From HLUCCA09 sp039822045 (GTDB taxonomy: Bacteria > Pseudomonadota > Alphaproteobacteria > Rhodobacterales > Rhodobacteraceae): a DNA stretch of 64,000 nt. This document shows positions 1 through 9,238 of this stretch, piece after piece. Where the stretch lies: positions 124,001 through 188,000 of the forward strand of contig JBCBMY010000004.1 in NCBI GenBank assembly GCA_039822045.1, given 5' to 3'. Within the stretch, counting starts at the first letter, position 1. The number at the start of each line of letters is the position of its first letter. The position numbers and the translations under genes were made by a program. Under the pieces are notes generated by a model. The model worked only from the letters and a program-made list of their open reading frames with translations, was not told where the DNA came from and ran no database searches.

Positions 1-720
1 GTCCTCCCCACGGCAGCTATCGAGCAGCACGGGCCGCACCTTTCTGTCGGCACCGATACGATGATCGCGGAAGGTATGCTGGCGGAGCTGCGTCGCTCCT
101 GTCCGGACGCCCTCGACATCCGAATCCTACCCGTTCAGGCCGTTGGCAAGTCGAACGAGCACCTGGACGCGCCCGGGACTTTGACGCTGACAGCGGAAAC
201 GGCACTGCGAGCTTGGGTGGAGATTGGCCTTTCGGTGGCGCGTGCGGGCGTGCGAAAGATCGTGATCGTCAACAGCCACGGCGGAAATCTCGACCTCATC
301 TCGATCCTGTCGCGCGAGCTGCGGGTCCGTGGCGGCATGTTCGCGGTGAAGTGCCAGTGGGGCAACTTTGGCTATCCGGAAGGCCTCTACACTGATCACG
401 AGCGCCAGTTCGGCATCCATGGCGGCGATGTCGAGACCTCCCTCATGCTGCATTTTCGGCCGGAGACGGTGGACATGACGAGGGCAGAAGACTTCCGCTC
501 CGCGGCTGAGGGTGCCACGATCCCCCCGGTTGGCCCAATTTCGCACGGTTGGATGGCGCGGGACCTAAACGAGGCGGGCACCGTTGGCGACGCATCGCGC
601 GCGACCGCCGAGAAGGGGGCCCAGACGTGCGCTCATCAAGTCGCTGGCTTTGTTGAGCTCTTGCGTTCGGTGGCACGCGAGCCGCTCGATCGCTTCGCCC
701 CCGTTCGCCCCGAGGTCTAG
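1..720 (+). CDS. Creatininase-family amidohydrolase (5' partial)
   Basis: The frame is open from base 1, so the N-terminus lies outside the window; 239 codons are visible. Visible residues 8-14 read EQHGPHL and residues 17-20 GTDT, which places E8, H10 and D19 at the spacing of the creatininase metal ligands. NSHGGN (visible 91-96) and HGGDVETS further on are the other conserved blocks. The family hydrolyses cyclic or linear amides with a binuclear metal centre in the cytoplasm. The exact substrate (creatinine, a pyrimidine-type amide, or a cofactor peptide as in MftE) cannot be told. It ends with TAG 33 bp before the convergent arylesterase gene. Confidence 0.85.
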   Translation, partial: VLPTAAIEQHGPHLSVGTDTMIAEGMLAELRRSCPDALDIRILPVQAVGKSNEHLDAPGTLTLTAETALRAWVEIGLSVARAGVRKIVIVNSHGGNLDLISILSRELRVRGGMFAVKCQWGNFGYPEGLYTDHERQFGIHGGDVETSLMLHFRPETVDMTRAEDFRSAAEGATIPPVGPISHGWMARDLNEAGTVGDASRATAEKGAQTCAHQVAGFVELLRSVAREPLDRFAPVRPEV

Positions 721-753
721 TCAGCGGGCAGGGCGGGCAGCCCGTTGCAAAAG

Positions 754-1461
754 TCAGTTGGCGGCGCGCTCGGCGAGGTCCGCAACCTTGGGACCCAGAT
801 CCTCGATGATCAGTGCGACCCCCTCCGCGCTGGGATGGATTCCATCGCGCTGCATGAGGGTCTGCAATGCCGCACCGCCTTCGGCGGCCTCCGCGAGTGC
901 GGCAAGAAAATTTGGAGCCAACAAGGTGCCGAATTCCGAGGCTAGGTCCGGATAGATGCCCTCGAAGGTTTGCTTGTAGTCGGGCCCATAGTTGCCCGGC
1001 GCCGTTATGCCTACGAGCAGCACCTCGACATCTTGCGCTGCACTCACCTCAAGGATGCCGCGGAGGTTGGCGCGAGAGGTAGACGGGTCGAGCCCCCGCA
1101 ACACGTCATTGCCACCGAGTGCAACGATCATTGCGTCGACCTCGTCCGTCAGCGTCCAACTCACGCGCGACAGCCCACCCGCCGTGGTGTCTCCCGAGAC
1201 GCCCGCATTGATCAGTCTTACCTCAGCGCCTTGTTCATCGAGCCAGGCCTGTAGCTGCGGGACGAACCCTTCGTCGGCCGGAAGGCCATAGCCTTGGGTC
1301 AGGCTATCGCCGAGGGCGACAATCACTACCTCTTCGGCAGCGGACCCGCTCGCAACGGCACCCGCCAGCGCTGCACCAAGAGCAATCGCGGCAATCGCCT
1401 TGCGACCGGCGCGCACCGGCCCATATCGCGTCAGGAGCAGCCACAACGCCGAGAGAGCCAT
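754..1461 (-). CDS. tesA: Arylesterase / SGNH lysophospholipase, TesA-like
   Basis: 235 aa. The SGNH blocks are all present: GDSLTQG with nucleophile Ser53, Gly90 (block II), GGND with Asn119, and DGIHPS with Asp206 and His209. A hydrophobic segment at about residues 22-40 ending ASGSA looks like a signal peptide, so the enzyme should act in the periplasm on ester or acyl substrates. The ATG used here overlaps by two bases the start of the divergent ABC ATPase gene. A GTG at codon 16, just before the charged n-region of the signal peptide, is an alternative. The pairing of a TesA-like esterase with a LolD-like ABC transporter recurs in proteobacteria and suggests a shared envelope role. Confidence 0.88.
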   Translation of the reverse strand: MALSALWLLLTRYGPVRAGRKAIAAIALGAALAGAVASGSAAEEVVIVALGDSLTQGYGLPADEGFVPQLQAWLDEQGAEVRLINAGVSGDTTAGGLSRVSWTLTDEVDAMIVALGGNDVLRGLDPSTSRANLRGILEVSAAQDVEVLLVGITAPGNYGPDYKQTFEGIYPDLASEFGTLLAPNFLAALAEAAEGGAALQTLMQRDGIHPSAEGVALIIEDLGPKVADLAERAAN

Positions 1462-2158
1462 GTCCGAGCCTGTCCTGACCCTGCGTGACGCGCGCCTGAC
1501 ATTGATGGGCAATGCCGGCCCAGTGGAGATCCTCAAGGGGATCGACGCCGAGGTAATGTCTGGGGAAACGGTAGGCCTCGTGGGCCCAAGCGGGTCTGGC
1601 AAGTCGTCGCTCCTCATGCTCATGGGCGGGCTCGAACGTGCGACCTCGGGCACAGTCGAGGCCCTTGCACAGGACCTGACGGCGATGAACGAGGACGCGC
1701 TGGCGCGCTTTCGCAGGGCGCATATGGGCGTGGTCTTCCAGTCTTTCCACCTGATCCCCACGATGACGGCGCTCGAGAACGTGGCGACGCCGCTTGAGCT
1801 TGCCGGTCATGCCGACGCGTTTGAGAGAGCCGAGGCCGAGCTCGACGCGGTCGGGCTCGGCCAAAGGTCGGGCCACTACCCGGCCCAGATGTCGGGAGGT
1901 GAGCAGCAGCGCGTGGCGCTAGCGCGTGCCGCCGCACCCCGTCCTCACATCCTGTTGGCTGACGAGCCCACTGGCAATCTCGACGGGGCCAACGGACAGG
2001 CAATCATGGACCTGCTTTTCGGACTGAGAGACCGTCATGGCGCAACGCTGGTTCTGGTGACCCATGCGCCCAACCTTGCGGCGCGATGCGATCGGGTTTT
2101 GCGTCTGGCCGATGGCCGGCTTGTGCGGGACGAACCGGCGCACAAGGCGGCCGAATGA
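1460..2158 (+). CDS. ABC transporter ATP-binding protein, LolD/YbbA-like
   Basis: 232 aa. Walker A GPSGSGKSS at residues 42-50, Q-loop near 94, signature MSGGEQQ at 144-150, Walker B ILLADEP at 164-170 and switch His202. It belongs to the MacB/LolD/YbbA type that works with FtsX-like permeases. Start ATG at 1460 is preceded by GAGAGAG and matches where family similarity begins; an upstream in-frame ATG at 1400 lies inside the divergent esterase gene and is unlikely. The stop overlaps the permease start (ATGA), so the two form one transporter at the inner membrane. Confidence 0.9.
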   Translation: MSEPVLTLRDARLTLMGNAGPVEILKGIDAEVMSGETVGLVGPSGSGKSSLLMLMGGLERATSGTVEALAQDLTAMNEDALARFRRAHMGVVFQSFHLIPTMTALENVATPLELAGHADAFERAEAELDAVGLGQRSGHYPAQMSGGEQQRVALARAAAPRPHILLADEPTGNLDGANGQAIMDLLFGLRDRHGATLVLVTHAPNLAARCDRVLRLADGRLVRDEPAHKAAE

Positions 2159-4683
2159 GCCCCGCACTCCGCATCGCCCGGCGTGAGCTTCGCGGAGGCT
2201 TGCGCGGCTTTTGGGTTTTCCTCGCCTGTCTCGCCCTCGGTGTTGCCGCCATCGCCGCGGTGGGGTCGGTGCGCGTGGCCATCGAACGCGGGATCGAACG
2301 GGAGGGCGCCGTGCTGCTTGGCGGCGATGCAGAACTCTCGTTCACCTACCGCTACGCCTCGGAAGAAGAGCGCGCCTGGATGGTTGGTGTGGCCGACACC
2401 GTGGCCGAGGTCGTGGACTTCCGGTCCATGGTGGTGCTGGAGCGGGACGGCGAGGCCGATCGCGCGCTGACGCAGGTTAAGGCGGTCGATAGCGCCTACC
2501 CGATCTATGGCACCGTCGGCCTTGAGCCCGACATCCCGCTCGATACGGCACTTGCAATCGACGGCAACGTCCCGGGCGCCGTTGTGGCGCCCGCGCTGGC
2601 CGACCGGCTGGCGCTGGAGGTCGGCGACACATTCCGCATGGGCACGCAGGACTTTCGCCTCTCGGCACTGATCGTCGAGGAGCCCGACGACGCCGGTGAC
2701 GGGTTCGGGCTTGGGCCGCGGACGCTGGTTCGAACCGACGCGCTGGCCGATAGCTCGCTCATCGCGCCCGGCACGCTGTTCGAGACCAAGTACCGGCTGT
2801 CCCTGCCGGATGGGGCCAACCTTGGGGCGCTCGAGACGGAGGCGGTGAGCCTCTTCCGCGATACCGGGCTGCGATGGCGCGACAGTCGCAATGGCGCCCC
2901 CGGAGTGGCTGAGTTCGTCGACCGCCTGGGGGCGTTCTTGGTGCTCGTCGGCCTTGCAGGCCTCGCGGTCGGCGGTGTCGGTGTGTCCGCTGCTGTGCGC
3001 GCTTATCTCGACAGCAAGACCGAGGTGATCGCCACACTGAAGACACTGGGTGCCGAAGCGCGCACGATTTTCGTAGCCTACTTCGCGCAGGTCGGTGTTC
3101 TCGCCGTGATCGGCATCGCTCTTGGGCTTGCGCTCGGCGCGCTAGTGCCTTTGGCCTTCGCCCCGATCATCGAGGCCCGGCTTCCCGTGCCGGCCGCGTT
3201 CTCGGTATATCCTGCGCCGCTAGCCGAGGCCGCGCTCTATGGGGCTCTGACAGCGCTCGTCTTCACCCTTTGGCCGTTGGCGCGCACCGAAGAGGTGCGC
3301 GCGGCCACGCTGTTCCGCGACGCGACCGATGGCGGCCGCCAACTGCCCCGCCCCATCTACCTGGCGGTGACTGTGGGCCTCTTCGCCGTCCTTGTTGCGG
3401 CCGCGGCCTGGCTCTCGGGGACCGTCGAACTGACGCTCTACACTGCCGGGGGCATTGTGGGCGCGCTGATTTTGCTGACGATTGCCGCAGTGGCAGTCAG
3501 ACTGGCTTGCCGACGCCTCTCCCGGGCGCGGGCCGTGCGTGGCCGCACCGCGCTGCGTCTTGCTCTCGGCGCCGTTGGCGGACCGGGGGGGGCGACCACG
3601 TCGGTGATCCTATCGCTCGGTCTTGGCCTGACGGTCCTTGCCGCGGTCGGCCAGATCGACCGCAACCTGCGGGACGCGATTGCCCGCGATCTGCCCGAGG
3701 TGGCGCCGTCCTACTTTTTCGTCGACATCCAGCCCGACCAATTTGCCGGGTTTCTCGAGCGGGTCGAAGGGGACCCAGCGGTTTCGCGCACCGACACTGC
3801 TCCTATGCTTCGCGGGATCATTACGCGGATCAATGGCGAACCGGCGCGCGAGGTTGCAGGCGACCACTGGGTGCTGGATGGCGACCGTGGCGTCACCTAC
3901 TCGGAGACGCCAAATGAACGGACGGTCGTTACCGAGGGCGCGTGGTGGCCAGCGGACTATGCCGGCGCACCGCAAGTTAGCTTCGCGGCGGAAGAGGCGG
4001 CCGAAATGCGTCTGACGCTCGGGGACGAACTCACGGTGAATATCCTTGGGCGTGACATCTCGGCCGAGGTCACGAGCTTCCGCGAAGTCGACTTCTCGAC
4101 TGCCGGGATCGGGTTCATCCTCACGATGAACCCGTCCGCGCTCTCTGGAGCGCCCCACACCTTTATTGCCACAGTCTATGCGGAGGCATCCGCCGAGGCC
4201 CAGATCCTGCGCGACGTGGCAGAAGCCTATCCCAACGTCACCGCCATCCGCGTTCGCGAGGCAATCGACCGGGTGTCGGAGGTCCTTGCAGGCGTCGCCG
4301 CGGCGATCACCTACGGTGCCGCCGCAACGCTTGTAACCGGCATCGTGGTCCTCATCGGGGCGGCGGCGGCCGGCGAACGCACCCGCGTCTACGAAGCCGC
4401 GATACTCAAAACCGTGGGCGCGGTGCGCGGCCAGGTCCTGTCATATCTCGCGATCCGCTCGGCCTTGATCGGCGGGGCTGCCGGCCTTGTGGCAATCATC
4501 GCCGGCGGCCTCGGCGGCTGGGGCGTCACGACCTTCATCATGGAGACGGATTTCGCCTTCGAACCAGTCTCAGCTCTGTCGATTGTCGTGGGCGGCGTGC
4601 TAGCCACCCTTCTGGCCGGCCTTGCTTTTGCGTGGCGTCCCCTTGCGGCCCGGCCCGCGCGGGTCTTGCGTGCGCGGGAGTAA
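2155..4683 (+). CDS. ABC transporter permease, FtsX family (YbbP-like)
   Basis: 842 aa with an N-terminal transmembrane segment, a long extracytoplasmic domain, and two FtsX-type membrane blocks (about residues 255-400 and 715-835) separated by a central membrane pair and a second periplasmic domain. This is the large duplicated permease usually partnered with a LolD-like ATPase and a neighbouring esterase. Its start ATG overlaps the ATPase stop. The family is annotated for lipoprotein, lipid or toxic compound export, but no substrate is established, so only the transporter role is claimed. Confidence 0.85.
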   Translation: MSPALRIARRELRGGLRGFWVFLACLALGVAAIAAVGSVRVAIERGIEREGAVLLGGDAELSFTYRYASEEERAWMVGVADTVAEVVDFRSMVVLERDGEADRALTQVKAVDSAYPIYGTVGLEPDIPLDTALAIDGNVPGAVVAPALADRLALEVGDTFRMGTQDFRLSALIVEEPDDAGDGFGLGPRTLVRTDALADSSLIAPGTLFETKYRLSLPDGANLGALETEAVSLFRDTGLRWRDSRNGAPGVAEFVDRLGAFLVLVGLAGLAVGGVGVSAAVRAYLDSKTEVIATLKTLGAEARTIFVAYFAQVGVLAVIGIALGLALGALVPLAFAPIIEARLPVPAAFSVYPAPLAEAALYGALTALVFTLWPLARTEEVRAATLFRDATDGGRQLPRPIYLAVTVGLFAVLVAAAAWLSGTVELTLYTAGGIVGALILLTIAAVAVRLACRRLSRARAVRGRTALRLALGAVGGPGGATTSVILSLGLGLTVLAAVGQIDRNLRDAIARDLPEVAPSYFFVDIQPDQFAGFLERVEGDPAVSRTDTAPMLRGIITRINGEPAREVAGDHWVLDGDRGVTYSETPNERTVVTEGAWWPADYAGAPQVSFAAEEAAEMRLTLGDELTVNILGRDISAEVTSFREVDFSTAGIGFILTMNPSALSGAPHTFIATVYAEASAEAQILRDVAEAYPNVTAIRVREAIDRVSEVLAGVAAAITYGAAATLVTGIVVLIGAAAAGERTRVYEAAILKTVGAVRGQVLSYLAIRSALIGGAAGLVAIIAGGLGGWGVTTFIMETDFAFEPVSALSIVVGGVLATLLAGLAFAWRPLAARPARVLRARE

Positions 4684-4721
4684 ACTGTCTCCGCCGCGCT
4701 GCAAAGTGTGCGCGGCAGCAA

Positions 4722-6911
4722 TCACGCAAATGATATGCTCGGACTGCCGGGAGCCAGCGCGCCGATGCATGCCGCATCGTTATACCCGGCCGCATGGAGA
4801 GACGCGATGAGCCGGGGAGCAACCTCTGCGGGCACAGCGGCCAAGAGGCCTCCCGCCGTCTGTGGGTCGCAGAGCAGCGTGGCGACAGGGTTGCCCTCGA
4901 CCTCCGGCATGCGGTCTGCAAGCGCTGCGCGGTTGTCGTCCCACAAGGTCGACCGAACGCCCCTGGCGGCCAGCGCCTCGGCGCCGGCGTAGAGGGGCAC
5001 CTTCGACAGATCGATCGTCGCGGCCAATCCCGACGCTTCGGCCATCGATATCGTGTGTCCCGCCAACCCAAAGCCAGTAACATCGGTCATCGCCCGGGCC
5101 GATCCGGCTAGGATCCGGGCCGCCTTGCCCTGCGATCTGGCCATCTGGTCCAGTGCGGCGGCGAGGTCGGGCCCGCGCGCCGCAAGCCGCATTTCTGCGG
5201 CCAGAAGCGTGCCCGACCCGATCCGCCGCGTCAGAACAAGAGCGTCGCCCGCGCGCGCCCCTTCAAGACGCAGCGGAGGCCGGTCTGTGAGCCCAGTCAG
5301 GGTAAACCCAATCGTCAGCTCCGAGCCAAACGAAGTATGCCCGCCCACAAGCTCGGCCCCTTCCTCACGCAGGACCGCCGCCGCCGGCTCCAGAATTTCG
5401 GTCAGCGTCGCCTCGGCCATGTCCGCGGTCATGTGCGGCAGGATGATCGACGCGGTCGCCGCCTGGGGCGCGGCTCCCATGGCCCAGATATCTCCCATCG
5501 CATGAACGGCCGCGATGCGGGCGAGCAGCACCGGGTCTTCGGTGAAGGCGCGCAAGTGGTCTGTCGTCATGGCCTGCCAGCCGCGTTCCGTCACAAGGAC
5601 GGCGGCATCGTCGCCAGGGTTCGAGGCAACATCGCTGCGTTCGGCTTCGGGTAGACGGGCGAGTGCCGCCGTCAGGGCGCCCGAGCCCACTTTCGCACCG
5701 CACCCGGCGCAGGGCGGGTGGGCGCCTTGCGCCACGCTTACACCCTTTGCCCGCCGTGCAGGCAGGGCGGGCTGGGGCATTGGCGACAGATTGCCCAGCC
5801 GGTTCATGAAGCGACGGTCAATCCGGTCCTTCCACCGCCAAAGCCAGGCGCCCGAGAGGGTCAGGCCCGACCGGTCGCCGACTGCTTCCTGCGCGCCCAG
5901 CGAAATCAGTTTGAGAAAGTCTCGTTGCGGCCGAAACGGCCGGCGACGCCCGCCGGCGAGCACCGCCTCTAGGTTCTGGGCGAGGATCGGTGCCGCGCGT
6001 ACCGCGAACACACCTGCCTTTGGTCGGGGCGCGAACGCCAAGTGCGCGCAATCGCCTACGGCGAAGACGTCGGGGTCGGTTACCGATCGCAAAAACCGGT
6101 CGACAGCCAGAAAGCCCCGCTCGTGCGCCAGCCCGAGGGCCGCCAGCCAGGCATGCGGGCGCGCACCGGCCGCGCCCACCACGAACGCGGCTGAGATCGA
6201 TCGACCCGAAGCCGTCTCAACCGTCGTGGGCGTGACGCGCGCGGCCGGATCGCTTTCGATCAATCCGATATCCGTCCGGCGCAGACGTTCGAACAGCAGG
6301 GTCCGTGTGCTTCCAGCGATCCCGGACAGCGCGGCTCCGGCGTCGACGAGCGTCACCGTTGGCAGCGCACCCAGGGTCTCCAGTCGGTGATGCATGGCCA
6401 AAGCAAGTTCGACACCCGCAACCCCCGCTCCGATCACTGCCACTTGCGGCGCGGCACGCCCGGCCGCGACCTCGTCGCAGAATGCCGACCATCGCGATGC
6501 ATAGCGTGCCAGGGGTTTCGCGGCGACCCCGTGCTCGACAAACCCCGGCAGCGCGGGCATGTCCGATGTGATGCCGACGTCAATCGAGGCGACGTCATAG
6601 CGGATCGGAGGACGTCCTTCGACCAGTACGCGCCGCTCTGCTCGGTCGAGCCCGGATGCACGTCCCAAGACGAGCCTTGCGCCCGCAAATCGCGCCAGCC
6701 GCACTAGGTCGATCTCCAGCGTATCCCTGGGATAGTGCCCTGCGATGTGCCCCGGCAGCATCCCGGTATAGGGAGCGGTCGGATCGGGGTTGATCAGCGT
6801 CAGCCGGGCACCGGGGAGGGGCCGCATGCCCCAACGCCGCAGGACCAATGCATGGGTGTGGCCCCCCCCAACGAGAACCAGATCGCGCGTCAGGGGAAGT
6901 GGGCTGTGCAT
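4722..6911 (-). CDS. selD: Selenide, water dikinase fused to NADH-dehydrogenase-like FAD domain
   Basis: 729 aa. Residues 1 to about 375 form a pyridine nucleotide-disulphide oxidoreductase-like domain: FAD motif GGGHTH at 15-20, NAD motif GAGVAG at 161-166, second FAD motif around VGDCAH 286-290. From about residue 395 the protein is SelD: CAGCGAK carries Cys404 and Lys407, matching E. coli Cys17 and Lys20 (the non-essential second Cys is Ala). SelD makes selenophosphate from selenide and ATP; the oxidoreductase half may supply or handle reduced selenium. The start ATG 6911 begins the flavoprotein similarity directly. No selA, selB or selU is in the window, so the selenium product (selenoprotein or 2-selenouridine tRNA) is unknown. 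Confidence 0.92.
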   Translation of the reverse strand: MHSPLPLTRDLVLVGGGHTHALVLRRWGMRPLPGARLTLINPDPTAPYTGMLPGHIAGHYPRDTLEIDLVRLARFAGARLVLGRASGLDRAERRVLVEGRPPIRYDVASIDVGITSDMPALPGFVEHGVAAKPLARYASRWSAFCDEVAAGRAAPQVAVIGAGVAGVELALAMHHRLETLGALPTVTLVDAGAALSGIAGSTRTLLFERLRRTDIGLIESDPAARVTPTTVETASGRSISAAFVVGAAGARPHAWLAALGLAHERGFLAVDRFLRSVTDPDVFAVGDCAHLAFAPRPKAGVFAVRAAPILAQNLEAVLAGGRRRPFRPQRDFLKLISLGAQEAVGDRSGLTLSGAWLWRWKDRIDRRFMNRLGNLSPMPQPALPARRAKGVSVAQGAHPPCAGCGAKVGSGALTAALARLPEAERSDVASNPGDDAAVLVTERGWQAMTTDHLRAFTEDPVLLARIAAVHAMGDIWAMGAAPQAATASIILPHMTADMAEATLTEILEPAAAVLREEGAELVGGHTSFGSELTIGFTLTGLTDRPPLRLEGARAGDALVLTRRIGSGTLLAAEMRLAARGPDLAAALDQMARSQGKAARILAGSARAMTDVTGFGLAGHTISMAEASGLAATIDLSKVPLYAGAEALAARGVRSTLWDDNRAALADRMPEVEGNPVATLLCDPQTAGGLLAAVPAEVAPRLIASLHAAGYNDAACIGALAPGSPSISFA

Positions 6912-6972
6912 CTGGTTGGGCTCCGCTAAATCGTGGGTCGGATTGAGCAGAGGCGGCGTAGAAGGGCAAGGC

Positions 6973-8487
6973 ATGGCCACTGGACAGATCGCAGCAGGGC
7001 GTCCGCTGCAGCGGCAGTTCGTTGTCCGCCTCATGGTGGCGTGCGCGGCTGTGGTGGCGATAGTGGTGGCGCTGGCGATGCTCTGGCGCGAAGGCGCCGG
7101 CGTAGAGCGCACCTCCTTCGAAGTCGGGACGACCCCAGCAACCCTCTACGCGCAGCCAGGCACCGAGGGCGCCCCTCTCGTCGTCATCGCCCATGGGTTT
7201 GCAGGCTCGCGCCAGTTCATGGAGGGCTTTGCGTTTACGTTAGCCCGGGCCGGCTATGCAGCGTTGTCGTTCGACTTTCAGGGCCATGGCCGGAACCCAA
7301 CGCCCATGTCGGGCGACGTCGGAGTTGTCGATGGCACGACACGGCTCCTGATGGCCGAAGCGCAGCGCGTGATCGACGCGGGCCTAGCACGGCCCGAAGC
7401 CGGGGGAGGGCTTGCTCTGCTTGGCCACTCCATGGCGACGGACGTTCTGGTGCGTGCGGCGCTCGAGCGAGACGATGTCGACGCGATCGTCGCCGTGTCG
7501 ATGTACTCCGAGGCGGTAACCGCTGAGCGGCCTGAACGGCTTTTGATGATCACGGGGCAGTGGGAGCCGCATTTGCGCGACGCAGCGCTCGACGTGATAG
7601 CTCAAGTTGCGCCGACTGCAGGCGAGAGCGAGACAGTGGTTGACGGCAACGTGGCCCGGCGCGCGGTGGTCGCGCCCCATGTCGAGCATGTGGGCGTCCT
7701 CTATTCCAAAACGACCTTGAACGAGGCCCGCGACTGGCTTGACGAAACATTCGATCGGCAAAGTACCGGCGATGTAGCCCAGCGCGGGCCCTGGGTCGCG
7801 TTTCTGCTTGCCAGCATCATGGCGCTCGCCTGGCCCGTTGCTTCTGCCCTGCCGCTGCAGGTTCGGGCCACGGCCCCAACCACACGGTTGGCGGTCGCGG
7901 GGCTTCTTGTGCCGGCAACCGCGGTGCCGCTCCTCCTGTGGCCCCTCGACCTCTCTGTACTGCCCGTCTTGGTGGCTGACTATCTGGCCCTCCACCTTGG
8001 CGTCTACGGGCTGATCCAACTCGCTGTCCTGTGGGCCCTCGGCTGCCGCTTGCCTTCGGGCCCGCTCTGGCCGGGTCTCGCGCTGGCGGTCTATGGCATC
8101 GGCGTCTTCGGGCTCGCGCTCGATCAGTTTGGCGCAAGCTTTGTTCCCCATGCCGGGCGCCTAGCGATCATTGGGGCCGTTGCGCTCGGCGCCATCCCAT
8201 TCATGCTAGGCGATGCTCTGATCACCGCTGGAGGGAGCACGCACATACTGATGCGACTTGCCGCCCGCGCCACGGTGTTTGCGAGCTTTGCGTTTGCCGT
8301 CGCGCTCGACTTTGAGGGTCTGTTCTTCCTCGTCCTGATCCTGCCCGTCATCCTGTTGTTCTTTCTGATCTTCGGTACGATGGGCGGTTGGATCGGACGC
8401 CGGTCAGGGCCGCTCGCTCAAGGTCTGGGGCTCGGGCTGATCCTCGCCTGGGCGATCGGTGTGTCCTTCCCACTCTTCTCCGCCTGA
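6973..8487 (+). CDS. Membrane-anchored alpha/beta hydrolase with C-terminal multi-TM domain
   Basis: 504 aa. An N-terminal transmembrane segment (about 17-37) is followed by an alpha/beta hydrolase: HGFAGS at 74-79, nucleophile Ser153 in GHSMA, and candidate catalytic His236 or His239. From about residue 265 there are roughly seven or eight hydrophobic segments. The hydrolase part would sit outside the inner membrane, tethered at both ends. The start at 6973 has AGAAGGGCAAGG upstream and removes a long unlikely extension that overlaps selD. It is divergent from selD with about 60 bp between. The substrate is unknown. Confidence 0.72.
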   Translation: MATGQIAAGRPLQRQFVVRLMVACAAVVAIVVALAMLWREGAGVERTSFEVGTTPATLYAQPGTEGAPLVVIAHGFAGSRQFMEGFAFTLARAGYAALSFDFQGHGRNPTPMSGDVGVVDGTTRLLMAEAQRVIDAGLARPEAGGGLALLGHSMATDVLVRAALERDDVDAIVAVSMYSEAVTAERPERLLMITGQWEPHLRDAALDVIAQVAPTAGESETVVDGNVARRAVVAPHVEHVGVLYSKTTLNEARDWLDETFDRQSTGDVAQRGPWVAFLLASIMALAWPVASALPLQVRATAPTTRLAVAGLLVPATAVPLLLWPLDLSVLPVLVADYLALHLGVYGLIQLAVLWALGCRLPSGPLWPGLALAVYGIGVFGLALDQFGASFVPHAGRLAIIGAVALGAIPFMLGDALITAGGSTHILMRLAARATVFASFAFAVALDFEGLFFLVLILPVILLFFLIFGTMGGWIGRRSGPLAQGLGLGLILAWAIGVSFPLFSA

Positions 8488-8496
8488 GAGCCTGGG

Positions 8497-9063
8497 TCAG
8501 GGCGCAATCCACTCCCCCTCCCACGCTGTCTCACGGCGAAACAGCGCACGCTTATGCCGCGCAGCGCCAAGGAACAGGGCGTCGATCTCCAAGACCTCGC
8601 CTTCCACGATCATAAAGCGTGCCATGCTTGGCGTGGGATCATGGTGATCCGGCGCCATCAGGGCAGCGCCGGGCGGCGGGGTGCCGCCATAGGCGCGACG
8701 CGATGGATCCGGAACCCACGCCCACTCGGCCTCGGTGCCCGGCCGCATCGACATGTTCAAACGCAGCCGTATCTGCAGCCGCGCCCCCTCGTCCCAGATC
8801 AACAGGGTCGCTCGCGGGTCGGCCTGCAACTCCGCCACCTTGGCCGAAGCCGCATCAGTATGCACCTCGATCGTACCTGCCGCGCGACTGGCGGCTCGCA
8901 GGACGACAACGCGCGCCTCACCTCCCCCGCGAACGCCAGATGTCGCCAAAATAGGGTGCCGCGCCGGCGCGCGCCGGTCGGCCACGCCACGCCCGATCCG
9001 GGTCCAGATGTCGTTGAACAACGCCGAAAGCGTTGCGTATGGGTCGTGGTCCCGATCTGGCAT
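8497..9063 (-). CDS. Pyridoxamine 5'-phosphate oxidase-like FMN-binding protein
   Basis: 188 aa with the split-barrel pattern of PNPOx-like proteins: ARVVVLRAA strand, the EVHTDAASAK block that contacts FMN phosphate, then a WDEGARLQIRLR strand. It is not a canonical PdxH because the C-terminal substrate block is absent. It probably binds FMN or a related cofactor; the reaction is unknown. ATG 9063 follows AAGGGGG at good spacing, whereas the longer form starting at 9084 has no ribosome binding site. It is transcribed toward the hydrolase gene and away from the tRNA. Confidence 0.75.
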   Translation of the reverse strand: MPDRDHDPYATLSALFNDIWTRIGRGVADRRAPARHPILATSGVRGGGEARVVVLRAASRAAGTIEVHTDAASAKVAELQADPRATLLIWDEGARLQIRLRLNMSMRPGTEAEWAWVPDPSRRAYGGTPPPGAALMAPDHHDPTPSMARFMIVEGEVLEIDALFLGAARHKRALFRRETAWEGEWIAP

Positions 9064-9113
9064 CAATCCCCCTTGACGCCCCAAGGCCCCTTGCGTATCT
9101 CGCGCGGGCCTGT

Positions 9114-9190
9114 GGCGGAGTAGCTCAGCTGGTTAGAGCAGCGGAATCATAATCCGCGTGTCGGGGGTTCAAGTCCCTCCTCCGCTACCA
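9114..9190 (+). tRNA. tRNA-Met (anticodon CAT), elongator type
   Basis: A 77-nt cloverleaf with encoded CCA (9188-9190). The acceptor stem pairs GGCGGAG (9114-9120) with CTCCGCT (9180-9186). The anticodon stem GCGGA/TCCGC encloses loop ATCATAA with anticodon CAT, and the T arm contains GGTTCAAGTCC. A CAT anticodon could also be tRNA-Ile2 (lysidine) or initiator. The acceptor and anticodon stems match the elongator Met tRNA of alphaproteobacteria as I remember it, and the three G-C pairs of an initiator anticodon stem are absent. Confidence 0.93.
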
Positions 9191-9238
9191 ACGGCCTACC
9201 AAAGGCAAGCATATGGAATGGCCTCTTGCCGGGCCAGC

